NCBI GenBank assembly: GCA_019455245.1
Contig: JACFMR010000016.1
Coordinates: forward strand, 35,570 to 99,569
Length of the DNA stretch: 64,000 bases
Reading direction: 5' to 3'
From: Opitutaceae bacterium
Lineage (GTDB): Bacteria > Verrucomicrobiota > Verrucomicrobiia > Opitutales > Opitutaceae
This document shows positions 1 to 6,931 of the stretch, in pieces. The notes below the pieces were generated by a model, which had not been told where the DNA came from, ran no database searches, and worked only from the letters and a program-made list of their open reading frames with translations. Position 1 is the first letter of the stretch. Each line of letters begins with the position of its first letter. The position numbers and the translations under genes are program-made.

Positions 1-536
1 AGCGAAGCCTCGATCGCAGCGTAAAATTTCTCAGCTTCTACGGCGTCGCTTGCGTGGTCGATCTGCCCGTCCTGTGCAGCGAAATTTGCGGCCAGTGCCG
101 GAGCCCCAGGGCAGATCACACCCCAGATTTCGGAGCGGATAGGGCAGCCCATGCCGTTGCACCAATACCAATTGTTAAACCAGCCAGACTGCGGCGGCGA
201 TACGCCACATTCCCAATTTGCGGCGGCAATACCGTATTCGCTCCAAGGCGCCCGCACATGCTCCCGCCACTCGGACACGAGGTGGGTCGAGTTCAGTCGC
301 ACGCCATGCTCTTCGAGTGCGTGCAGCCACAGGATCTGTAAGTCCGTGTCGTCGTTTTCGGCGATGCCACTTGGCAGGTGTTGGTCCGGGAAGGCATGCC
401 TGCGCTTCCATCCCTCCACCGGAGCTCCGAGCGTGCCACCAATGAATTTGCCGGCCCAAACCCCTCGTACCACATCCAAATAACGTGCTGCCGAAAGAGT
501 GTAAGAGGCCGAGCGATTGCGAGAGTTAATAGCCAT
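1..536 (-). CDS. ADP-ribosylglycohydrolase family protein (3' end beyond window)
   Basis: Reading the minus strand from the ATG at 536-534 gives 178 codons, open at the window edge. Visible are a GVWAGKFIGG segment (residues 26-34), LGAPVEGW (37-43), the metal-binding NDDTD (61-65) and RSEIWG with PGAPALAA downstream (134-150). These match the N-terminal half of the ADP-ribosylglycohydrolase (DraG-like) fold, whose members hydrolyse ADP-ribosyl or related glycosidic bonds using two divalent metals; in sugar loci the substrate is often unknown. The start codon lies inside a LacI-type palindrome at 532-543. Its position at the edge of the sugar locus suggests co-regulation. The family call is firm; the substrate is not known. 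Confidence 0.8.
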   Translation of the reverse strand, partial: MAINSRNRSASYTLSAARYLDVVRGVWAGKFIGGTLGAPVEGWKRRHAFPDQHLPSGIAENDDTDLQILWLHALEEHGVRLNSTHLVSEWREHVRAPWSEYGIAAANWECGVSPPQSGWFNNWYWCNGMGCPIRSEIWGVICPGAPALAANFAAQDGQIDHASDAVEAEKFYAAIEAS

Positions 537-543
537 CGATGTC
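532..543. promoter_or_regulatory. Putative LacI-family operator 1
   Basis: GCCATCGATGTC differs from the local consensus GACAYCGRTGTC at one base. It overlaps the start codon of the minus-strand ADP-ribosylglycohydrolase gene, so a bound repressor could block both initiation regions. It was recognised by comparison with nine similar sites in the first 24.2 kb. Confidence 0.5.
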
Positions 544-669
544 TTTTAATATTAAAAGGCGGATGTTCGTGATTCTAATCTTCGGTTTTCATTCTTGGCG
601 AACAACGAACGCGCCCAGATGCTTAAACGGGATCATTTCGAAACACGCAAGCTGTTTCCAGACATTTTA

Positions 670-681
670 GACATCGGTGTC
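670..681. promoter_or_regulatory. Putative LacI-family operator 2
   Basis: GACATCGGTGTC matches the local consensus exactly, with the central CG typical of LacI-family operators. It lies in the divergent region, 134 bp upstream of the ADP-ribosylglycohydrolase start. Confidence 0.65.
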
Positions 682-892
682 CTTCGGATCGTGACCCCAC
701 CGCTCTCACGAGGCCACATATTCCGCCGTGCGTGTTGAGCGTTTACGGGACCAAAGAGAAGGGCCATGCTTCATCAAACACGGCAGCACGCATCCCCTGC
801 GACAAGGTTGCCCCTCCCCGTTAATTGCCACGGCGTGCTGCCATGGCCGAAGCAGCTGATAACGGGCGAAATGGCAATCCGGGGCGTCCTGT

Positions 893-991
893 TCAGTCGC
901 ACGGCTGCTTTCTCTTCTTGTTGTGATCGAGGACTCCCTTGGGATCGAGGCCAGCCAGTCCCAAGGCCGTAAGAAACTTGGCGAAACTCAT
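893..991 (-). CDS. Short ORF or gene remnant behind an operator (32 aa)
   Basis: A minus-strand ORF starting at ATG 991-989 encodes MSFAKFLTALGLAGLDPKG and 13 further residues, ending in a basic tail. It begins only 5 nt downstream of the operator at 997-1008, in the orientation expected for a regulated gene. No family is recognised. It may be a small peptide gene, the surviving 5' end of a lost gene, or chance. Confidence is low because it is very short and has no visible ribosome-binding site. Confidence 0.2.
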   Translation of the reverse strand: MSFAKFLTALGLAGLDPKGVLDHNKKRKQPCD

Positions 992-996
992 GTTTT

Positions 997-1008
997 GACA
1001 TCGATGTT
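997..1008. promoter_or_regulatory. Putative LacI-family operator 3 with TTGACA box
   Basis: GACATCGATGTT differs from the consensus in the last base. It overlaps a TTGACA hexamer (995-1000) that could be the -35 box for the plus-strand phosphatase-fold gene starting at 1119. A repressor bound here would occlude RNA polymerase. Confidence 0.6.
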
Positions 1009-1118
1009 TTTTGGTATTTCCGTGCCTAAGCTGCCGCACTTGAAGACTGAAGAATGGCACAACTCAGCGCGTGCCACATAAGAGCTCCACTACTCTGTCT
1101 CTCCAACCATTGCCCTCT

Positions 1119-1958
1119 ATGATCCGACTTCTGATTGCGATTCTCTTGCTGACTACCGTCACCCCACTCTGGGCAAGCGACACTCTACGCGTTGCCAGCT
1201 ATAACGTCCGCTATCTCAATCCCGAAGACGCCGCCGCCGGCCGCGGCTGGGAGGTCCGCCGTCCATGTGTCACCGGATTGATCGTATTTCATGCCTTCGA
1301 TTTGGTCGGCGTACAGGAAGCCACTCATACCCAGGTTCAGGACATCGCCGCCGACACCGGCCTCGCCCCGCTTGGTGTCGGTCGCGATGATGGCCAGGAA
1401 GCGGGCGAATACTCACCCATTTTCTACCGCCGAGAACGCTTCGACGTCCTGGACAGCGGCACCTTCTGGCTGTCGCCGACCCCTGAGAAGGTCTCTTTCG
1501 GCTGGGACGCACTCTGCCGCCGTGTATGCACTTGGGCTAAGCTCAAGGAGCGCGCCACCGGACGCATCCTCCATTTTTGGAATACCCACTTTGACCACCG
1601 GGGCGTCGAGGCACGAAAACAAGCCGCCGCGCTCCTGCTCAGCCGACTCGAACCCTTGCTCGGGACCGATGAACCCATCGTGCTCACAGGTGACTTCAAC
1701 TGCGTGGAGACCAGCGAACCTTACCGCTTGCTGGCTGCGCGTCTCGTCGACACGCGCACGATATCGGCCACTCCCGCCTACGGCCCGGTCGGCAGCACCA
1801 ACTCTTTTAATATCGCCGGCCCGTTCCAACACCGCATCGATCATATTTTTGCCCACCCGCGGCCTCGCGTCATTCGTCATGGCACACTCGCCGAGACCTG
1901 CGATGGCAAATTCCCGTCCGATCATTTCCCCGTCGTTACCGATCTTGAGTGGCACTGA
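1119..1958 (+). CDS. Secreted endonuclease/exonuclease/phosphatase family protein
   Basis: The 279-aa product has the motifs of the DNase I-like metal-dependent phosphoesterase fold: ASYNVRY after the signal peptide, VGVQEAT with the metal-binding Glu, NTHFDHRG, TGDFN, RIDHIFA and the C-terminal SDHFPVV. Bacterial relatives hydrolyse phosphodiesters or phosphomonoesters, and in sugar loci they may dephosphorylate extracellular substrates. I place the start at ATG 1119 because a signal peptide (MIRLLIAILLLTTVTPLWA) begins there; the frame is open from a GTG at 1071 but that adds an unlikely leader. It follows operator 3 and leads the MGH1-like glycosidase unit. The substrate cannot be told from sequence. 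Confidence 0.85.
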   Translation: MIRLLIAILLLTTVTPLWASDTLRVASYNVRYLNPEDAAAGRGWEVRRPCVTGLIVFHAFDLVGVQEATHTQVQDIAADTGLAPLGVGRDDGQEAGEYSPIFYRRERFDVLDSGTFWLSPTPEKVSFGWDALCRRVCTWAKLKERATGRILHFWNTHFDHRGVEARKQAAALLLSRLEPLLGTDEPIVLTGDFNCVETSEPYRLLAARLVDTRTISATPAYGPVGSTNSFNIAGPFQHRIDHIFAHPRPRVIRHGTLAETCDGKFPSDHFPVVTDLEWH

Positions 1959-1983
1959 AGCATCCAGCCGGGAATCCGCACCC

Positions 1984-2241
1984 ATGAGAAAAGCGTATTT
2001 GTGGCTCGTTCTCGGACCGGTCTCAGCCGCCGTCCCTGGCGTTGCCTATCTGCGCGACCGCGTCGACCTACTTGAGGCTGAAATCCGGGTTTGGGCTGAC
2101 CTGGACCGCCACACCTCGGACGAAAGGGTCCCCGAAAATTCCACGGGCGATTTTCCCGCAGCCCCGCGTGACGCCCACACGCCACGAACGAAACTTCTCA
2201 AGAGTTTTGCCGCACGGCGAACCAAGGCCTTTATCGCCTGA
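1984..2241 (+). CDS. Small ORF with hydrophobic N-terminus, hypothetical (85 aa)
   Basis: An ORF begins with MRKAYLWLVLGPVSAAVPGV, a short positively charged start followed by a hydrophobic stretch, then a polar tail rich in Arg and Pro. It lies 25 nt after the phosphatase-fold gene, and its stop overlaps the next start as TGATG at 2239-2243, which would allow translational coupling. No family is recognised. It may be a real leader/anchor peptide or an out-of-frame stretch; the C-terminal part has no clear protein-like pattern. Confidence 0.25.
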   Translation: MRKAYLWLVLGPVSAAVPGVAYLRDRVDLLEAEIRVWADLDRHTSDERVPENSTGDFPAAPRDAHTPRTKLLKSFAARRTKAFIA

Positions 2242-3464
2242 TGGACGCGGCCGGACACAGCTTGTGCGCGCACTTTCTCGCGGAGACTGCGCACGTCTTT
2301 CGCCCACCGGACGGATGCCTCCATCACCCCTTCATCGTTCCCGGCGGGTTGTACTCCAACCAACTCTGGGATTGGGACACTTTCTGGCTCGTGAAGGGAC
2401 TGCGCGCACTCACACCTGCGGCGGGCCATGAATTTGCGGCCACTCTCGGTCAGCACGCCCTGGGAAGCTGGATGAATTTTTTCGCAAATCAGGCGCCCAA
2501 CGGTGCCGTCCCTCTCCTTATCGAGCCAGGCCGTTCGGACGTGTTCGATTGCGCTCGCGCCGACGGCACCCGCAACCAAGCCAAGCCAGTCCTCGCCCAG
2601 CTAGCCCTCGAAATCTCCGCATTGCTCGGTTCAACAGCTTGGCTCGAACCGGAGTTCGACCGCCTGCTGCACTTCCTCGAACGGTGGCGCATGCTTTACG
2701 GTCGTGCGGACGGACTAATTGTATGGGGCTCGGATCTCGCCGTCGGCATCGACAACGATCCCGCCGTTTATGGTCGCCCCGAGTTCTCCTCCGCCGGGCT
2801 CCTCCTTAACTGCCTCTACGCTGCCGAACTTGCCGCCGCCGCCACACTGGCCCGACAACTCGGGCGCGAAGCCGACGCCGGGCGCCTTGCCGCCGCGGCC
2901 CACACCGTCGGCGAAGCCGTGCGCCGCGAATGCTGGGATGAAGTCGACGAATTTTTCTACACAGTAGACGTCCAATGTGCCGATCACCGCCGGCGCTACG
3001 TGCCGGCGGACTTTCCGCTCGGCATGGACATGGGATGGCGCACGTTGCCGCTGAAACTAAAAGGAGCCACCGGCTTCTTCCCGCTGTGGGCCGGCTTGGC
3101 CACGCCCAAGCAAGCCGCCCAAATCGTAGCCCGGCACTGGCGCGGCACCGATACCCTCCGCGCCGCGCACGGCGTTCGTACGCTCGCCTGCAACGAGCGC
3201 ATGTATGCTCCCAGCGTCGAGTCCGCCAACCCATCCAATTGGCTCGGCCCGGTCTGGGTCGTCACCAACTACATCGTTTGGGCCGGACTGCGGCGCTACG
3301 GCTTGCAGGCCGAGGCTGACGACCTGGCCCGGCGCACCCGCGCGCTGCTCACCAATGATCTCGCCAGTACCGGCACCCTGCACGAGTGCTATCATCCCGA
3401 CACCGGGTCTCCCAATTTCAACGCCGGTTTCCTGAGTTGGAACACCCTAGTCCTCCTCATGTGA
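2241..3464 (+). CDS. MGH1-like (alpha/alpha)6 glycoside hydrolase
   Basis: The 407-aa product resembles the mannosylglycerate-hydrolase-like/trehalase-like (alpha/alpha)6-barrel glycosidases. Telling segments are FIVPGGLYSNQLWDWDTFW near residues 32-50, WGSDLAVGIDND around 160-172 with GRPEFSSAGLLLN after it, the ESANPSNWLGPVW segment near 320 and a C-terminal GSPNFNAGFLSWN. Such enzymes hydrolyse terminal glucosyl or mannosyl bonds by inversion. There is no signal peptide from this start, so it is probably cytoplasmic unless the upstream small ORF supplies one by a frameshift. The start overlaps the preceding stop (TGATG). It belongs to the LacI-controlled locus with the phosphatase-fold gene. 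Family confident, substrate unknown. Confidence 0.75.
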   Translation: MDAAGHSLCAHFLAETAHVFRPPDGCLHHPFIVPGGLYSNQLWDWDTFWLVKGLRALTPAAGHEFAATLGQHALGSWMNFFANQAPNGAVPLLIEPGRSDVFDCARADGTRNQAKPVLAQLALEISALLGSTAWLEPEFDRLLHFLERWRMLYGRADGLIVWGSDLAVGIDNDPAVYGRPEFSSAGLLLNCLYAAELAAAATLARQLGREADAGRLAAAAHTVGEAVRRECWDEVDEFFYTVDVQCADHRRRYVPADFPLGMDMGWRTLPLKLKGATGFFPLWAGLATPKQAAQIVARHWRGTDTLRAAHGVRTLACNERMYAPSVESANPSNWLGPVWVVTNYIVWAGLRRYGLQAEADDLARRTRALLTNDLASTGTLHECYHPDTGSPNFNAGFLSWNTLVLLM

Positions 3465-3620
3465 GGCGGACCCCGATCGTCAGGCGGCGGATCGGGAAGA
3501 CCAGTCAGGAGGGAGACGCATGGGGAGGAGCTTTGCTCCTCACCCGCCCCGGTTGGGTTCGTGAACGATAAGCGCGTGGGATTCGAGCGCTGAGGGCGAC
3601 CGGCAGGTCGCGGCGGCAGA

Positions 3621-3740
3621 CTCCGTCGAGGTATATTGGTAGCCTTGGTCGGGCCGGAAGATTTCCGGCGTGCCATACTACGCCATGACGCGCCGGACGG
3701 CGCGCATGCCGAAGCCGGCATCGAGGGTGTTCGACCGCTC
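3621..3740 (-). pseudogene. IS3-family OrfB transposase fragment with in-frame stop
   Basis: Minus-strand translation from 3740 gives ERSNTLDAGFGMRAVRRVMA, a TAG stop (3680-3678), then YGTPEIFRPDQGYQYTS. The second part matches the DDE integrase core around YGTPEIxxxDQGSQFTS of IS3/IS2-type OrfB proteins, and the first part matches the LDAxFxxxAL segment just before it. Only about 40 codons survive, with an internal stop and no flanking homology, so it is a dead relic of an insertion sequence. Confidence 0.8.
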
Positions 3741-3775
3741 CCAATTATGAGGCATTCCTGCTTACAATGCAGAAA

Positions 3776-3801
3776 GCGACGGCCGCCATGGCAGCCGTCG
3801 C
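3776..3801 (-). terminator. Hairpin downstream of the TonB receptor gene
   Basis: GCGACGGC (3776-3783) pairs perfectly with GCCGTCGC (3794-3801) around a 10-nt loop. On the minus strand the stem is followed by TTTCTG, a weak U-tract. It begins 28 nt past the receptor stop codon and is a plausible intrinsic terminator. Confidence 0.55.
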
Positions 3802-3828
3802 CTGTCGCAAAACAACTATGCCGAACGA

Positions 3829-6777
3829 TCAGAATACCACGTTGAAACCGGAGTAAAGCTCGGCGCCGTTGTTATCGACCCAGTGCGGGCGAAAACCCTG
3901 ATCGGGATTGCCGCGATAACGAACCCCCTTCGTATTCGTGATGTTGATCAAGTCTACATAGAAGCTCACATTGCCGAGGATTTTCTGTTCGAAATTCAAA
4001 TCGAATTTCGTTTGGTCAGCCTCCCATCGCTCAAGAACCGGCGAAGCGTTGGCAAACCGCAGATATTGACCGCGGAAGTTCATGCGGGCACGGATGCTCG
4101 TCCCGGATCGGTTGTAGCCGATGCCAACGTTGCCGGTCTCAGGCTTGAAGCCGGTCAGGACTTTGTTACCGCCATCGCCATAATCGCCTTTGGCGGTGAG
4201 GCGCGTGTAATTCGCAAACATCGTGAAACCCTCGAGGATGGATGCCAATTGACCGAGGTTGGGGCTTTGGTAATCGAACTCGAAACCCGTGACCCGCCCC
4301 TTCCCTCCGTTGGCCTGCGTCACGAGATCCCAGCCTTCATACTCGCCGCTGAAACCATTGTTTGGTCCGCTTCCGATGATGGAGCTGGTGGAGAAAATGA
4401 AACTCTTGAGGTCTTTGCGGAAAACGCCAGCGGAGAAGCGTCCAGCAACTTTCGGATAATATTCCACCGCAAAGTCGTAGTTATTGGAAAAGCGCGGCTT
4501 GAGGCCGGTGTTCACCCGGTTGATGCGGCCTCGTCCGCTGTCGGCGTCATCGTCGCCGGCACCATACGGCGTAACCGTGGTGCTCGGGATGATCGAATTG
4601 GGTGAGGGCCGGCCGATGCTGGCGCTGTAGCTACCGCGAATCTGCACACCAGAACGATGGCGCCAAGTCGCGTGGAACGACGGAAACACGTTTGTGTAAC
4701 TGTCCTCTTGCGCAGTCTTGGGAGAATTGAGGATCGGATCGGGGAGGAGATTGTTTTGGGCGCTCACAGCGGTGCGTTCCACGCGCACTCCGCCCAACAC
4801 CGTCACACTCCGGATGCGTGATGTGGCCATCGCATAGGCGGCAGTGACATGCTCCTCGTAACCACGGTCAATCCGGCCGCTGGCGTTTTCCCTCGGGCCC
4901 GACCAGTCTTGCGGATTACTTTGGACATCGGCCCGAATCGCTGAAGCGTTTACAATTTCGCCGAAGTACAGCGGCATCTCGAATTGAAGCGGGTTGATTG
5001 GATCGTCGAGCGCTTTGGGTGAGTCTCCCCCCATCCGTTGACGTGTGACTCCCGCTCTCGGACCGACGTAGGAGTATTCGTTCCAGCGGGTCGGCACCTG
5101 GTCCTGCCCCTGATCTTGGTAGTTCATGCCCACCTTGAGGATCGTCGGAGCATTCAACAGCACCATCTGACGGCTCAGGTTGAATCCCGTGGAGGCGACG
5201 GTCGAAAGGCTTTGGTTCTGATTCCAATCGCCGTAATTGAAGACATTGTAGGCCGTAATATCCTCGGGATTTTGGCCGCCCACGTGCTGGAGCCGATAGT
5301 AGGCGGAGTCCTTCATGCCCGTAAGTTTCAAGCCAACGTTACGGACGGTGAGACCCATCTGACCGCCAAAACCGCCCGGCCAGTCGCCAGAAGAGCGTTG
5401 CAGGAGTTCATTGCGAGAGTAGTTCGCGTTATAATCCAGCTTCCAATCATTAAGCTTGTGCTCGCCGGCCATGCGAAGACCAAGCGTCTCCCCTTTCTGA
5501 CGCGAGATCTGACTCTCGTAACGCACCTGCGCCTTAGGCCAGAAGACTTCATTGTCGGTATAGCCCGCGGCGATACCAACGCTCCCCGTGTAGGTCGTGC
5601 CGGTCTCGTATCCTTGCGGGAGAACAGGCACGCCGATGGTGTTGCTCGTCGAAGCCCAGGTGCGGGCGGAGTTATTGCCGAAACGTTCAAGCGTGTCGTA
5701 GGTCACAGCAAACGAAACCAGTGAATCGGCACTGGGCTTAAATTCGAGGCGTCCACCGAAAGAGCCACGCTTAACGTCTTGGTAACCGAACTGCCGGGTA
5801 ACCGAATTGATATAGGGATAGCTCGGATTGGCCGTATCATACGTGGCTTCGTAATTGATGATGCTCTGGTCGCGCGGAAGGTAACGCCTGCTCTGCGACG
5901 CATTGACAGTAAAGCCCCAACGTTGGGATTCCCCGATGATCTGCCGGTAATTCATCGTGTAGTTAGGCTGCGTTTCTTTGAAACGCATGCCCCGCTTCAG
6001 TGTCGCCGATCCGCCTGCACTGATGCGTCCGCTACGCGTGGATTTACTCGAAAACACCGACCGGGTGCGCATATTGATCACGCCACCCGTCGAATCCGCC
6101 GCGTAATCCGGTGTCGGTGCTTTGATCACCTCAATCTCGGAGAAATTTACCAATCCGACACTAAACACGTAGGTGGTTCGATTCAGAGTGCCTTCCGCCA
6201 TGCTTGCCACTTTGGCTCCATCCATGGTGATTGAGCCGAAGTCCGCGCTCATGCCGCGCACGCTGGCCGTGTGCGCCTCGCCATCGAACCCCTCGACCGT
6301 AAGGCCGGGCATGTATTGCAGCAGATTTCCAACACTGCTAGAGCCGACATTACCATAAGCATCGACGGCGACTGAAGTGACGATATTGGGCGCATCTCGC
6401 TGCATGACCAGCGCCTTGGCCTGGCCTTCGCGCTCAGCCGAGACAACGAAACTATCGAGTTTGATGACATCATCATCCCGTGATCGTAGACCGATGTCAG
6501 GCACTTGGGTCAGAGCCGTCGGCGACACTACAACGGTCTTTTTGACCCTTTCCAAACCGGGGTACGACACATGCATTATCGCCGTGCCGACGGGCACATT
6601 GATGAAGCGGAAATGACCCAGCCGATCGGTGAGTTCGACACGGCCCGTCTCCTCCAACTCTACTGAAACACCACTCAGGTAATTGCCAGTCGCTTGGTTA
6701 AAAACGCGGCCTTCTATGGAGCCGGCGGCCTGCGGATCGTCAGTGACCTGAGCTGTGACACTAGCGCAAGCCAGCAC
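3829..6777 (-). CDS. TonB-dependent outer-membrane receptor
   Basis: The 982-aa open frame has a carboxypeptidase-regulatory-like domain (about residues 20-95, GSIEGRVFNQATGNYLSGV), a plug domain (about 115-250, with DSFVVSAERE, YMPGLTVEGF and STGGVINMRTRS), then a long beta-barrel ending in Phe (GFNVVF). It should import an oligosaccharide through the outer membrane using TonB energy. The frame opens only at a GTG (6777-6775) in the middle of a signal peptide. A clean start, ATG at 6818-6816 with MKKNLPLAVAAV, is reached only if one A is added to a run of seven A (6815-6809 on the minus strand). The real gene probably spans 3829-6818 with a one-base homopolymer change. It is divergent from the GH51 gene across operator 4. 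Confidence 0.9.
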   Translation of the reverse strand: MLACASVTAQVTDDPQAAGSIEGRVFNQATGNYLSGVSVELEETGRVELTDRLGHFRFINVPVGTAIMHVSYPGLERVKKTVVVSPTALTQVPDIGLRSRDDDVIKLDSFVVSAEREGQAKALVMQRDAPNIVTSVAVDAYGNVGSSSVGNLLQYMPGLTVEGFDGEAHTASVRGMSADFGSITMDGAKVASMAEGTLNRTTYVFSVGLVNFSEIEVIKAPTPDYAADSTGGVINMRTRSVFSSKSTRSGRISAGGSATLKRGMRFKETQPNYTMNYRQIIGESQRWGFTVNASQSRRYLPRDQSIINYEATYDTANPSYPYINSVTRQFGYQDVKRGSFGGRLEFKPSADSLVSFAVTYDTLERFGNNSARTWASTSNTIGVPVLPQGYETGTTYTGSVGIAAGYTDNEVFWPKAQVRYESQISRQKGETLGLRMAGEHKLNDWKLDYNANYSRNELLQRSSGDWPGGFGGQMGLTVRNVGLKLTGMKDSAYYRLQHVGGQNPEDITAYNVFNYGDWNQNQSLSTVASTGFNLSRQMVLLNAPTILKVGMNYQDQGQDQVPTRWNEYSYVGPRAGVTRQRMGGDSPKALDDPINPLQFEMPLYFGEIVNASAIRADVQSNPQDWSGPRENASGRIDRGYEEHVTAAYAMATSRIRSVTVLGGVRVERTAVSAQNNLLPDPILNSPKTAQEDSYTNVFPSFHATWRHRSGVQIRGSYSASIGRPSPNSIIPSTTVTPYGAGDDDADSGRGRINRVNTGLKPRFSNNYDFAVEYYPKVAGRFSAGVFRKDLKSFIFSTSSIIGSGPNNGFSGEYEGWDLVTQANGGKGRVTGFEFDYQSPNLGQLASILEGFTMFANYTRLTAKGDYGDGGNKVLTGFKPETGNVGIGYNRSGTSIRARMNFRGQYLRFANASPVLERWEADQTKFDLNFEQKILGNVSFYVDLINITNTKGVRYRGNPDQGFRPHWVDNNGAELYSGFNVVF

Positions 6778-6873
6778 CAGCCAAACGGCAGCGACGGCGA
6801 GGGGTAGGTTTTTTTCATGTTAATAGTGGTGCGGTTGGAGTATCTTTCGCGACATAAATTTCGCCATTAAGTT

Positions 6874-6885
6874 GACACCGATGTC
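6874..6885. promoter_or_regulatory. Putative LacI-family operator 4 with TTGACA box
   Basis: GACACCGATGTC is a perfect 12-bp match to the consensus (the GGTGTC version on the other strand). It overlaps TTGACA (6872-6877), a likely -35 box for the GH51 gene starting at 6932, and lies 56 bp upstream of the TonB receptor start region. It is suited to control both divergent genes. Confidence 0.7.
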
Positions 6886-6931
6886 TTTTTATTGGAACAA
6901 TCCCTTTGTCAACCCTTCTTTTTAACTCCCC

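Larger units (their letters stand above)
544..1118. other. Divergent intergenic region with two operators
   Basis: This stretch of about 575 bases separates the minus-strand ADP-ribosylglycohydrolase gene from the plus-strand phosphatase-fold gene. It holds two LacI-type palindromes (670-681 and 997-1008) and one short minus-strand ORF (893-991). No other gene or RNA is recognisable in it. Confidence 0.6.
3465..3828. other. Convergent intergenic region with IS remnant and terminator
   Basis: This stretch lies between the plus-strand glycosidase and the minus-strand TonB receptor. It holds a decayed IS3-type transposase fragment (3621-3740) and a strong hairpin (3776-3801). Nothing else is recognisable in it. 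Confidence 0.6.
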
